From: Ehretia macrophylla
Lineage: Eukaryota; Streptophyta; Magnoliopsida; Boraginales; Ehretiaceae
Assembly (NCBI GenBank): GCA_037974665.1
Contig: CM075783.1
Span: forward strand, 11,351,262 to 11,415,261
DNA: 64,000 bases
Direction: 5' to 3'
The translations under genes and the position numbers were made by a program. The notes below the pieces were generated by a model that worked only from the letters and a program-made list of their open reading frames with translations, did no database searches and had not been told where the DNA came from. Of the stretch, positions 24,864 through 36,909 are shown in pieces (the stretch's first letter is position 1; every line of letters begins with the position of its first letter).

Positions 24864-27369
24864 TGTAACGCCCCGATCCCTCACGAGACCGGGACTCCTA
24901 TTTATCATGCTATTCTCACCCAATTCCAAACCCCGGGCACAAAATTTAGGAGAAAACGGACGGAGTCTCCCCTGTTTATAGGACTAAACTAGTACCTGCA
25001 CAAAGACACCCATGATGCTAGATCCACAAACAGCAACTCTTATAACCAATCCTCCAAGATTTTTATGGGCCACCCGCGATCACAAGGCCATCCGAGCCTT
25101 GGAACAACAATTACATATAACACACAAGCAAGCAAAGCACTTATAATTTTAACTATAGGTAGTTAGATACAACAATAGCCAAGTTCTACTTCCAAGTTTG
25201 TTAATCACACAAGCATGCAAAAGAATAAGTTTACTATGGATTATTACATGTCGTTCCACTTTATATCCAACATACAAGATTACAAATTATTACATTTACC
25301 ATTTATACTCAAGACCCCAAGGTCACAAAAAGGCAATCAACAACAACTCCACGCAAGCTTCTCATTTTAGACAACCTTATCACACAAGAAGTCAGGGAAA
25401 TTGCTTAACTAGCACTTCCTCCTCTTCTACTACCGCTACTAGCTGAAGGTCTACCTCAAGTTCTCCTGAAACATATTAAATGAGGAGTGAGCAACGAAGT
25501 TGCCCAGTGAGGGAGGTGATGCAACATGCCAACATGCAATATGATATGCAAACATAAGAAAACATATATAATCCACATAAACCAACAAGACAATAAGCCA
25601 AGCAATTAATCACTTTAAAAAGGATACGGTTCCACTTCCAAGTCTTCATTCACGAGCCACGAACCACGAGCATCACGAACATGCCGGCAAACCCCAAACA
25701 CCACAATTGGGATACTCCGGATGTATCCCGATCCTACGACCCTTCTCTCGAGGTAGGTCCATGCCCAGCAGGTGAACCACGCCTCTGGGGTAGTGGAGTA
25801 TGCCTCAGCGAGAAAGGGAATAGGCACCATAGTAGTCGAGGGAGCACGGCAAGCCCGACGCCGCCCGTGTTTCTCGACGCTACCATGTTCGATAAAGGTT
25901 GCGCAACCCAAAACAAGTCACAAGCAATCAATATAACACATAACACATAAGAGGGACAACAAAGTAGGCCGCCCTCACATATATGCACGATAAAAGTTTA
26001 TATAAGTACGATATTAGCTAATAGATGTCAAAAGAAGCAATCAACACAATTAATTCTAATAATCTACTCAAATAACTTAAATACATCCTAAATATTCAAG
26101 GCAAGGCATTGCTAACACACAACAAGTTCCAAATGCAACTAAAATGGCTAAAAACTACATTTCCCCTTTCTTTAACCGAGCTTTCTTTCTCCTAAGCATA
26201 GTTCGAGATTCCCAATCAAACCCTAGTCTTTCTATATTCCTAATTAAGCTCAAAGGTACCTTTTAAAGTCACTAAAACTCATTTTTGAAGCAAAAGTTCG
26301 GGAAGGCCCCGAACGGGTTTGAACTATAGCCATACTAACCGAACCCCATTTTCGCGAAATGAAAGCACCAAAGGTGCTTCCTTAGCTCAAGGATACCCAA
26401 ATCGATGCCCAAACTTGCCCGGATTGCTTAACGTATAAAACCCCCTTTTTAAAGTAAGCTAATTATGCAATTAAGTTCAAATTCGAGTGATTCAACCTAA
26501 CATGGCTTTTCAACTAACTTCCCTAGGGTCTAGAGCACCTAATTGAGGCATCAATTCAAGCCAATTAGCAAATTTTCTCAAAACCCTAGTTCTAGGCACT
26601 ATTTATCATCTCTTTGATCAAATTCAATATTCAACCATTAACTTTGTTATCAACCCTCACAAGTTAGCTCTAGAGACATTAAATAACTCATAGGAAGCAT
26701 TCATAACAAGTTATATAGCTATAATTGACAATTCAAGAAAATTAACATATGCACATAAACTTTAAAATCAAGAAAATGAAACTCCCTCACAATTTTTGAA
26801 GATGATGAAGCTTGTAGAAGTCCCTAGGTTGCTCAAAACCCTCCCAAGATCAATCTAGAAGCTCAAGATGCAAGGTTGTTGAAGCAAAATCTCCTCTTTT
26901 TCTTCTCCTATGCAATTCTCGGATTTGCTACAGTGTTTTCAGCATGCTCTCTTTTTTTTTTTGCTAAGTTATGAGCTAATGTGTGTGTTGTGTGAGTTAT
27001 ATATTAAATGGGGCTAAGTTGCTTGCTTAAATGGTTCACTAAATGCGCTTAGTTAGCTTAAAACGAGCCTAGATAGTAAAATGAATGCTAGCTAATTCAT
27101 TCCCTAAATTATGTTACGTAATACTATTCATCCAACTATAAAAATTATTTTCTAAACGAGCTCTCCTATCGCCTCTAGCTCAAATGCACATTTTTCCCAC
27201 TACTCTAACAATTAATATGATTTAATAAAAATGCAAATTCGCTAATAGCATGAAGTTAAAAACAGAGTGAATAGTAATTTAAGAAGACAGTTAATACTGC
27301 ACAGAAGGAAATGCGCAAACAAGGGATGCAACAGTAATTGAATGCACGGCTAAAATCTCGGACGTCACA
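24864..27369 (-). mobile_element. 2.5-kb solo LTR of the LARD family, inside SIRE gag
   Basis: The block begins TGTAACGCCCCGATCCC and ends GGACGTCACA, flanked by tccat (24859-24863 and 27370-27374). Excising it rejoins the gag frame. The first 150 bases match the start of the LARD LTRs (28549, 34506) and the LTR at 55383, and a GC-rich core around 25640-25900 is shared by all. Orientation is inferred from the LARD, whose primer site lies on this side. No coding capacity; open frames near 25615-25988 are products of the GC-rich core. Confidence 0.85.
25709..25729 (-). other. Conserved hairpin in LARD-family LTR, variant A
   Basis: GGGATAC, loop tccggat, GTATCCC: a perfect 7-bp stem. The other three copies in the window have GGGGTAC / GTACCCC or a near match at the same place, so one pair changed on both sides. 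Confidence 0.75.
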
Positions 27370-28470
27370 TCCATTGTCACTTTTAGAAGAGTTATCTGAA
27401 TCCTCATCACTCCAAGTGGTATTCATGGCTCTGTTCTTTTTCTTTAAGGTATTTGCACATTCAGCCTGTATATGACCAAATCCTTCGCACTCCCTGCACT
27501 GAATACCTTTATTTCTCATTTTATCCTCGAATGTTTTTCCATTTTGCCTTCTGAATGTCTCAGGATTTGTTGTAACGATCTGTTTCCTTTCAGAAAATGT
27601 TGGCCTTGATCCACTTCTCTGCTTCTTCCATTTTTTTAGCACTTTGTTAAAATTATCCGTAAACAATGCTAAGGATTCAGTAATCTCCATGTCCTTATCC
27701 TCCGAAGAGCTTAGTGTCCATTTTCTTTCAACTTCAGCCCACAGAGCAATGCATCTTTCTTTCTTCTCCAGCTTAAATTTCATCTCAAAGGTTTGAAGTG
27801 ACCCCATCAATTCATCAGTCTTGATTTCATCAACATTCTTTGATTCTTCTATAGCAGCAACTTTGATTCTAAATCTGTTTGGGAGAGAGCGCAAGGTTTT
27901 CCTTACCAGCTTAGATTCTGAATATTTTTCTCCCAAAGCAAAAGCTTCATTAGCGATGTCGCATAGCTTGGCATTAAACTCAAAAATCGTTTCATCTTCA
28001 TGCATCCTCAGCTCTTCAAATCTTGTGGCAAGCATCTGCAATTTGGATCTTCTAACTGATGTTGTACCTACATATGCTATTTGCAGTATCTCCCAAGCTT
28101 CTTTGGCAGATTCACATGTTGAGATTAGCTTGAATTGATTTAAATCAACAATATTGAAAATTGCATTCAACGCCTTGGAGTTCCAGTTTGCCAACTGATC
28201 TTCCTCCTTGGTCCATGTTGTTTCAGGTTTTGTTGCAACATTGCCCTGAGTATCCGTAGTGGTAGGGGTTGTCCAACCTGTCAAGATCACTTTCCAAGCC
28301 TTTTCATCAATTGACTTGATGAACGCCCTCATTTGAACCTTCCAATAACAATAATTTGCACCATCCAGTAGCAATGGTTTCATGATTGAGTCTCCACTCG
28401 CAAAGTGTCCATACCTATTTCTACAAAATAACAACTCAAAACTCCCAAGAATCTAACCGAATTAGTTCGT

Positions 28471-28487
28471 AACCTACTCTGATACCA
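28471..28487 (-). other. SIRE primer-binding site
   Basis: On the minus strand it reads TGGTATCAGAGTAGGTT, starting two bases from the LTR end at 28490. It matches the plant initiator methionine tRNA 3' end and fixes the direction of the element. Confidence 0.85.
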
Positions 28488-28489
28488 CT

Positions 28490-28548
28490 TGATAGAGTTA
28501 TTGCAGCGTAAGTATGGATAATTTGATTAACTAATAGAGTTTGTGGTG
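28490..28548 (-). repeat. SIRE 5' LTR, first part
   Basis: These 59 bases match the start of the left LTR at 8593 nearly base for base. The LTR is then cut by the LARD insertion and resumes at 39937 after the duplicated target tggtg/tggta. Confidence 0.85.
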
Positions 28549-31500
28549 TGTAACGCCCCGATCCCTCACGGAACTAGGACTCCTATTAATCATGCTATTC
28601 TCGACCCATATCCAAACCTGGGCACAAAATTTAGGGAAAATGGATAAAGTCTCCCCTATTTATAGGACTAATAAAAAACCTGCGAGCAACAAGTATAACC
28701 ACAATACAACACCCCAACTCCAACCGTCCCACTTTTCCAGTCTCAAGGCCATCTGAGCCTTAGACAAAAAAACATAACCACACGAGTATGTGATCAAAAG
28801 ATAATAAAGTCTATCTTTAGCTATTACAAGTCACTACTCTATCGAATCACATAAGTCTTTAATTTAGTTTATAATCCAACAAGTCATACCAAAAATACCT
28901 ACAAGACCTCAAGGGTTTTAAAACAGAACATAAGCACATCAAGTCCCATATTCACAAACAGCTTCCAACCTCACCAAGATAAGCAACCAATAATACGACA
29001 CACAAGATAGATGTTCTAATTGCACCTAAAATATGTTAAAACGAGGAATGAGTAACCAAAGTTACTTAGTGAGGGAGGTGATGCAGCATACCAAGGAATG
29101 CTTTCTTGAGATGCAACAAAGATAATAACATATACAACACAAAATAACAAAGCTAATTAGACAAGTATTTAATCACGTATAAAAATGATATGGTTCCACT
29201 TTTGTCTTCAATCATGAACCACGAGCCAAAATCTTCAAGCAAGTGCCGGCAAACCCATTATTCCTCCAAATGGGGTACTACGGATGTACCCTGATCCTAC
29301 GATCTATTTCTCCCGAGGTAGGTCAGTATGCCCCCAACGAGGTGAACCACGCCTCTGGTGTAGAGGAGTATGCCTCAACAATAAAGGGAATAGGCACCAT
29401 GGTAGTCGAGGGAGCACGGAAAGCCCGATGCCGCCTGTGTTTCTCGACACTATCATGTCCGAAAAAGTTACGCAACCCCGAGTCAAGATCACGAGAGACA
29501 AGAATATCAAATCACGTAAGAAGAACGACAAACTAGGCCGCTCTCGCAATTAATCACAAATAACACGAAAAGACAAAAGATAGCAAGTAAATAATGCATA
29601 TAAACTTTATCAATTACTAAATAGTACAATCTAGAAACAATAAAATAAGTTAAGATGCACAGAGGAAGTGAAGACTCCCTCACCTTTACCAAGCCTCAAG
29701 ATGTAAAAATGACTTAGTTACTTCAATTTTCCTTGGGTTAGCTTGAATATGAATACCCTAGTTTTCATATAAGTATTACACTTTAGCAATTGACTATAGA
29801 AGGTTTAACAACTATCTTTCACATGCAAGAATTTATATTGCATACTTTATTTCATTGTAACTTAATTAAACACCATAGCTTTGTAACAACATAAAAACAT
29901 TTACTAATATATAAAGTTAAGCTAACTATAACTAACCAAAAGTGTATTTAACATATAAACTAAATGGCAATTGCACAAGTGGACTCAACTAACATGCATT
30001 GGTTAACATATTTACATTTAACTTACATTCTAATTAATTCTTCAAACATTCAATACAAGTTTCCAAGTGCAAAGTTAACACCGCAAGCTCAACTAAGACA
30101 TTTTCCAATTCCTCTAGCAGAAGCTTAATTTAATCCATTCGGTTACCTAGGCTATTGACCACCAAACTACCTGATTTTTACGTATAATCGTAGCTCTTCA
30201 AGTGCAGTTAACTTTAGGTTCAAACGGTGCTCAATTGCGAGTTAAATTCTGAAAGTTATAACATTTACCGTGCAACCACGCATAGCTGGGCAAAACCAGC
30301 AATTTTTTAGCTACATTTTGGAAATGATGTGATCAGAGGGCTAAAATATTAGAATTAGCTTTAGTCTTAGAAATCAACATTTTCTCTAAACTGCCTAATC
30401 TAGCAGCTGTACAAATTTCATTCAATTCTAAGCTCATTTACTATGTCAAGACTTCTCTAGAAGATGGTAATAGTGAACTGCCCAAACAGGGTATCCACAC
30501 ACACATGCACATTTCTTGCAATGAACTAACTATGAGCATTATACTAACATGTGACACAATCCTACACTTCATTTAGGACATTAAACAAACACCTTAGCTA
30601 CTACTACAAAATTTCATTCAAATTTTACTAGTTGCAACTAAAATCACAACCAACATTCAAGATACAAGTAATACAATGCCAAAAATTTACTCTACAAGCT
30701 CTCTAGCTATCATTTCATGTATTAGAAGCAATAAAACGATTAGAAATGCAAAAATCCCAAAATTCGTAGGTTACTATTCATATATACTATTCATCATCTT
30801 CTCCAAGTTGCATTTTACATTTCTAGTCAATCAACACGCTAACAAGCTTCAAAAATATGTTCTACAACCCCTATCAAGTGTATTTCAAGCAACAATAAGT
30901 ATAAATACAACAATAATTAACAATTACAAATTATCAAGTTAAGCCCTAAAAAATTAAAATGCATATAGGATGAATCTCCCTCACCAAATGCAAGATGTAG
31001 ATGCTAGATGAAGGCTCTAGGAAGGCTTAAACACACTCCAAGCAAGCTCCAAGAACCAATTTTGCAAGACCAAAGTTTTTACTTCTTTTTTTTTTGTCTA
31101 AGAACCTACGGGATCTTCTCTTTTTTTTGTTTGTTTTTAGTCCTCTTTTGTTTGGTCTAATATAATATATATATGTATATGATATGTATATGTATGTATT
31201 TAATATGATTGAGCTTTAATAAATGGTGTTGGCTAGTTATATATATTATAAAAACTAACTAAAACATTAATGACCCAAAATAATTTATTTGTTACTATTC
31301 ACTCAGGGACACTAACTATTTTCTATCTCGTGCTCGAAGCATGCAATGCACAATCTTCTAGTGAACGAATATATTAAATATGAAGTATATTGAGGAAAAA
31401 ATATAAAATTTGAAAAATAAAATAGTTTAAATTTTTCCCCGAGCACCTATTAAACATAAAATTTGAACTAACAAAAGTAAGATCCATGTCAAATAAAAGT

Positions 31501-32417
31501 AAATATGCAAATAGAAAATTTAAATAAATTAAATTAAAGACTTCTCTAGACTCGAGAAATTCAAGTCAATTAAATGTAGGCATATAGTAAATTAATAAAT
31601 TATTTACTTCTCATAAACCATTTAGATGTAAATAAAAAAATGTAATTATTAAAAATAATAAACTAGCCCGTTCAGTTCCGGGCCCTGGACTTCTATTCGA
31701 ACAGTGAAACGAATTAACTCAGATGCAAGTAAAATAAATTTGAATAATTAAAATGATAAAAGAAATATCCCGGGCAAATTAGTTAAATGAGAAATTAAAT
31801 AAAAATAGATAGATATGAATGCTCATTTTTCAAGAAATGCTAATTCCTAAAGTAATTAAATGTAAATTAATAAAATAGATGCACGGTCGGGCTCGAGCTT
31901 GATTTATACGCTTAGTTAATTTAGTTTAGTAGCTAAAGATGGCCCAAATGCTAGATCAATACACCTAATGGCCCAAATAAAAGTTCTACACTAGTTACTA
32001 TTCATTTGTGTTACACTATTCAGTCAGAACTTTCCTGAAATGCAATAAATGCAATTCTCTCGATGGACGTGCACTAAGGAGAGGTTAATTAAGATAGATA
32101 TGCATGCCGAATAATTTAATAAAATAATTTTTAAAAAATCACTCTTCTTTCGGAGCTACTTATTCATATAGTTAAAAATAATGAAACTTTCAATTAAACG
32201 CAAAACAATAATTCAAAATAAATATAGTACCAAGATAACTAACTCATATAATTTATTTAAATACACATTGCACGTTTTCAAAAAATGTCAAAATAGTGCT
32301 AACAAATTAATGACATTAATTAAAGTAAACACACATTTATATGCAAACATTTAAGATAAACATATAATCATATGCAAATAGGTATTATTCACTACATGTT
32401 AGGTACGGAGTCTCACA
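28549..32417 (-). repeat. LARD 3' LTR
   Basis: Starts TGTAACGCCCCGATCCC, ends GGAGTCTCACA. The polypurine tract lies outside at 32418-32430. It carries the conserved GC-rich core at about 29170-29480 and a TATA-rich stretch near 31160. Two minus-strand open frames near 29304-29692 belong to the core and are not genes. Confidence 0.85.
29272..29292 (-). other. Conserved hairpin in LARD LTR, copy B
   Basis: GGGGTAC, loop tacggat, GTACCCT: same place as variant A with one G-T end pair. Confidence 0.65.
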
Positions 32418-34505
32418 TCCTCCCCTCCTTACAAAAAAAATAGCGTCCTCGTAATTTCTTAGGTTCAAAAGAACTCTCAATAACTGTAGCAGCTCTAGTT
32501 GGTCCTGGAGTCAAATGAGCACGATACTCAGAATACTAGCAAGAATTCTCACACTAACTTCTTCAAGAAGTCTAGTAAGAATACTAGAAGAATCGCACCG
32601 ATGAAATTTTGAGTGTGGTAGCCAAATAAAGGCTCCTATAAAAATACCAGATAAAAATCCGAATACCAATATCATAAGAGAAGGCCATTTAATAGTCCCA
32701 AGAAAATACAAATTTAGAAACTACCTAGGTAATACCAAGAGGAAACCCATATATAATGATTGGAGATGACGTCGAATAGAAACCCAATAGTTGCTGAGGA
32801 ATACCCTATAGGAATACCATGGATATGGTATATATGAAACCCGGATAAGAAATCCAAGTAAGAATACCTGGCTAGACATTTGTAAATGTGAATTCCTCCA
32901 AATAGAAGCACCATACGAGAATTCCACATATGATGGCAAATAAGAATCCATTTGAGATTCCCAGATAATATTGCTAATGAAAACGCCACTAAAACCCACT
33001 GTTAACATATAGCCTTCGCCAAGAATGCCAAAGTAAATACCCCTCAAGAAGTTCCACCATGTATAACACCTCCTCGTAGGTCCGAAATCACGTATAGATA
33101 CAAATGATTATGTGGATATCTGACTAACAGCCCCTTCTTCTTGTTGGTTCACATCTCTAGAAGTCTCACTACCGACCATCGTACTATAAAGGGGAGAGAT
33201 CACTTACCAATTCAAAGGGTAATATATATGCATGCAGTCAAAATCATATAAAGTACACATGTATTAACATGTACACAACTTATTGAATGCAATTCTCACA
33301 TTAGTTTCTCAACTATTAAACAATTATTGGCTATACTAGGATGTACTATCACCTACTCTTACTTGTCAAGTTATCCTAACATAAATAACAATTTACTTCA
33401 TGAAGTTAAATCATACATATGACTGCTAATAAATAAGACGAGTATTTCTCTGAGAGTCAACTAAATGTACACATAGTGCACATTTTTCATATTTCACACA
33501 AGTAGGACACATAAGCACACATTTTCCTTCAAAACATACAAATCTCACATACATACACACACATCTCAACCTAACCTGTAGATTTCATGCAAATTTGATT
33601 CCAACTTAAATGCTATACTCTCATAACTAGCATTTATACCTATTTAACACTTTATATGTAACATAAGGTTTCTAAATCAATTCTAAATAACTAAGTGTCA
33701 ATCTAGATATTCAAGCAAAACCAAACCAAAAGATTACTCATACAACCTAGGTAATTAGGTAAGTATGCATATAAGTTCAAATATCAATTAACAACATGTA
33801 ATCAACATTTACTCCAACTTTTAATCATTAACATAATGCACAAAGATGATTTCCCTTTACCTAGCCTGATGATCATGCAAATATTAGCTAAAGCAAGCTT
33901 ATCCTCTTTGACCTAGACAATGTATAAACATGCATGCAACTAGTTATCTATCAAGGTAAGTAGTTACAACTCCTTCCTTGCTATCCCAACATCTTGTCTC
34001 GAAGCGTGATATGACTGCGTTCTGGTTCTTCATCTCCTGACTGCCGTACCAGAAGAAGTAGTGATATAATTGATAGTCATATAACACATAAAGGCAAAAT
34101 ATTTACATTCAAGTCATCTTGTTCGTATAATCACATACAATGCACTTAGCTTACAAGACAATCTAAACATTTCACAACTCTTACAATAGAATCTTCATAT
34201 TCTTACTTTCATGCTAGCATGCTATTTACTTAGACAATCATACACTTAGACAAGTAATCAATCACACAACCATATAATCACACAAAGCCACTTAAATCTT
34301 GAAATAATTACAAATGCATAAAGCTCACACTAATACACAATTTTACACATTCCGAGCACATAACACATTAACATGCTTAGCACACAAGTCACGTATAACA
34401 CTCTATCCACGTAACACATTTTATAAGCACACGATCAAAGGTCACTACCCGATAGGCCAAAGATCTTTTCCCGGCTGTGAGCTATCTAAGCTCTAATACT
34501 ACTTC
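32418..34505 (-). other. LARD internal region, no coding capacity
   Basis: At the left is the polypurine tract (AAGGAGGGGAGGA on the minus strand). 32500-33060 is a series of degenerate short units containing gaatacc / GGTATTC every 20-40 bp. The rest is AT-rich. At the right edge, 34490-34502, is AGTATTAGAGC on the minus strand, a decayed TGGTATCAGAGC primer site. Open frames at 32511-33047 exist in several overlapping frames and reflect base composition. Confidence 0.7.
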
Positions 34506-35227
34506 TATAATGCCCCAATCCCTCACGGAACTAGGACTCCTATTAATCATGTTATTCTCAACCCATATCCAAACCCGAGCACAAAATTTAAGAAAAATGG
34601 ATGGAGTCTCCCCTGTTTATAGGACTAATCAAAAACCTACAAGCAGCAAGTATAACCACAATATAACACCCCAACTCCAAACGTCCCACTTTTCCCAGTC
34701 TCAAGGCCATCTGAGCCTTAGACAAAAAATATAACCACACGAGCATGTAATCAAAAGACAATAAAATCTATCTTTAGCTATTACATGCCACTACTCTATC
34801 GAATCACATACGTCTTTAATTTAGTTTACAATCCAACAAGCCGTACCAAAAATACCTACAAGACTCAAGGGTCTCAAAACATAACATAAACACATCAAAT
34901 CCCATCTTCACAAACATTTTCCAACCTTACCAAGATAAGCAACCAATAACACGACACACAAGATAGATGTTCTAATTGTACCTAAAACATGTTAAAACGA
35001 TGAATGAGTAACCAAAGTTACTCAGTGAGGGAGGTGATGCAGCATACCGAAGAATATTTTTATGAGATACAACAAAGATAATAACAAATACAACGCAAAA
35101 TAACAAAGCTAATTAGACAAGTATTTAATCACGTATAAAAAGGATACGGTTCCACTTTTGTCTTCAATCACGAACCATTAGCTAAGATCTTCAAGCAAGT
35201 GTCGGCAAACCCCTTATTCCTCTAAAT

Positions 35228-35248
35228 GGGGTACTCCGGATGTACCCC
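35228..35248 (-). other. Conserved hairpin in LARD LTR, copy C
   Basis: GGGGTAC, loop tccggat, GTACCCC: a perfect 7-bp stem. Confidence 0.75.
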
Positions 35249-35357
35249 GATCCTACGACCCATTTCTCCCAAGGTAAGTTCATATACCCCAACGAGGTGA
35301 ACCACGCCTCTGGGGTAAGGGAGTATATCTCAACGAGAAATGGAATAGGCATCATGG

Positions 35358-36909
35358 TGCAGGAAATCCGTGAGACTATCTCTTGAAATTCTACCAGGAT
35401 CAACTCGTTATACATAATAATTGGCAATTTTAAATCATAGAATTAGGATTACCTCTTCGAATGATTCATGGTAGTGTTATGGAATTGCCCAACGTAAGCG
35501 TCTAGCTCCTTCTACTTCACACACGAACAAGGATGAAAGAGGAGGAGGCTATAATTTTTCAGAGAGAGGGCTTTTTTTTTTTTTCTTGTTCCTACATTTT
35601 CAGAAAAAATTATATATATCAATCCAATTTTGAAAACCCTACATGGCACTTCTTATAAAGACCATGTGGGCTAGGCTCTTCAAAAGGCCAACTCCCAAAA
35701 TATTTTTAAAAAAATCCAATCTTTTAATGTGGGTTTCCATAAAGCCCACAACGATTCAAATTAAATCACTATTTAATTTAAATCAATCAGCCTAGGATTT
35801 AATTGATGAATCATAAATCTAGTGCTAGCTAGAAATTGTCAAATTATTAAATCCACAACCTAATAATAATAATTAGATAATATTTAATTCTTAATTAAAT
35901 ATTAATCATAAATAATATTTAATTCTTAATTAAATATTGATTATGATTAGGCCGTCTCTCCAATTAAATCACTTATTCTTTTGCATGACTTCATAGGTTC
36001 AAACTTAAGCTGGTAGCATAAAGGCTATCCTTATACTAATCGAAGATACCATCTAGCAATGGTTCTCGACGACCGAATAAGCTGAATAGGTGGAAGGCAA
36101 CATTCAACGAACCTCGGTACAATGGTGAATTCCCTATGACCCTCGGTGTTCAGAAATACCCCTAGGAACATGGTTAACTATCAAATCCCTAATTAGTTAC
36201 TTCATGTCAAATTTCAATCCTGTCATGACACATCATGACTTACCCTCGTGACTCATCATGAGATGTGCTTTGGCCAAAGACTTTCTGAATTAAAATTAAG
36301 CGAAATACCATTCTCTAAATACCCGGAGTGGTCAATCCCATCTTGACTCACACATTGATTTCTCCGGCATTTGCCCATACCCAGTAACCTTCCGTTACCA
36401 GATTAAAAATCTGGATAGTCCGGCACCTAAGCATGATGAGTAATCTGTAAGTCTCTATGGCAATCTCAGGTCAAAGGGAACATGTCTACCACATGCACCA
36501 CGAGCTATCCTTAGACAGTAGGGTACATACCATAGGACGCTTGTAAAGAGAGTCATGTTCAGTGAACATGTCTCCACATATCACCTGTTTATCGCACCGG
36601 TGTTCCAACACCCATTGGTCATAAGGATAACCAATCAATGCAACAAACAATAACCTATACTCGATGAAATTGACGTCTCAATACCAATTTCATCATTTGT
36701 TATGAACAAAGTTTAAGAATGACCAAAATCAACCCTCATTCATATGATTCCATAAAGTCATTATAAGGACTACATCATGATCAATCAAAGGTAAAAGAAG
36801 ATGGATGATATGATGTAATGGCCAAATATTATTAATAGAACAATAATCCACAAACAAATTAATTTGCCAGCTACACTCGATGACTGACTTTAGGACACAA
36901 TTTCTAACA
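35358..36909 (-). mobile_element. 1.55-kb Copia solo LTR inside the LARD LTR
   Basis: Plus-strand ends are TGCAGGAAATCC and AATTTCTAACA; read on the minus strand it starts TGTTAGAAATTGTGTCC, a known plant Copia LTR style. Flanks are catgg (35353-35357) and catag (36910-36914). Removing it restores the sequence seen at 29396-29420 in the other LARD LTR. No coding region. Confidence 0.85.

Larger units (their letters stand above)
24501..28434 (-). pseudogene. gag: SIRE gag, split by a solo LTR
   Basis: The open part (27370-28434) starts near MKPLLLDGANYCYWKVQMR, has the UBN2-type gag core (EAWEILQIAYVGTTSVRRSKLQML, SLPNRFRIKVAAIEES, DELMGSLQTFE) and a CCHC zinc knuckle CRECEGFGHIQAEC. Gag packages element RNA in cytoplasmic particles. 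The frame is broken at 27369 by the solo LTR and continues at 24863 downward with VAFTVATRQNG. A coiled-coil-like segment (TNQELEEKINELEEQKVDL) lies at about 24560-24640. Stops near 24760 and 24506 interrupt this second part. The ATG at 28434 is upstream of the conserved start; a start near 28386 (MKPLLL) is closer to relatives. Confidence 0.85.

Noticed and set aside
25615-25988. Overlapping 84-98 codon frames, with related ones at 29243-29553, 35191-35427 and 56343-56637
   Set aside because: They come from the conserved GC-rich core of the LTRs, on both strands and with stops in some copies. Reported as a nucleotide-level core instead.
32511-33047. Overlapping minus-strand open frames of 66-108 codons in the LARD
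   Set aside because: Two frames are open over the same DNA and the peptides follow the short GGTATTC-type repeats. No family features.
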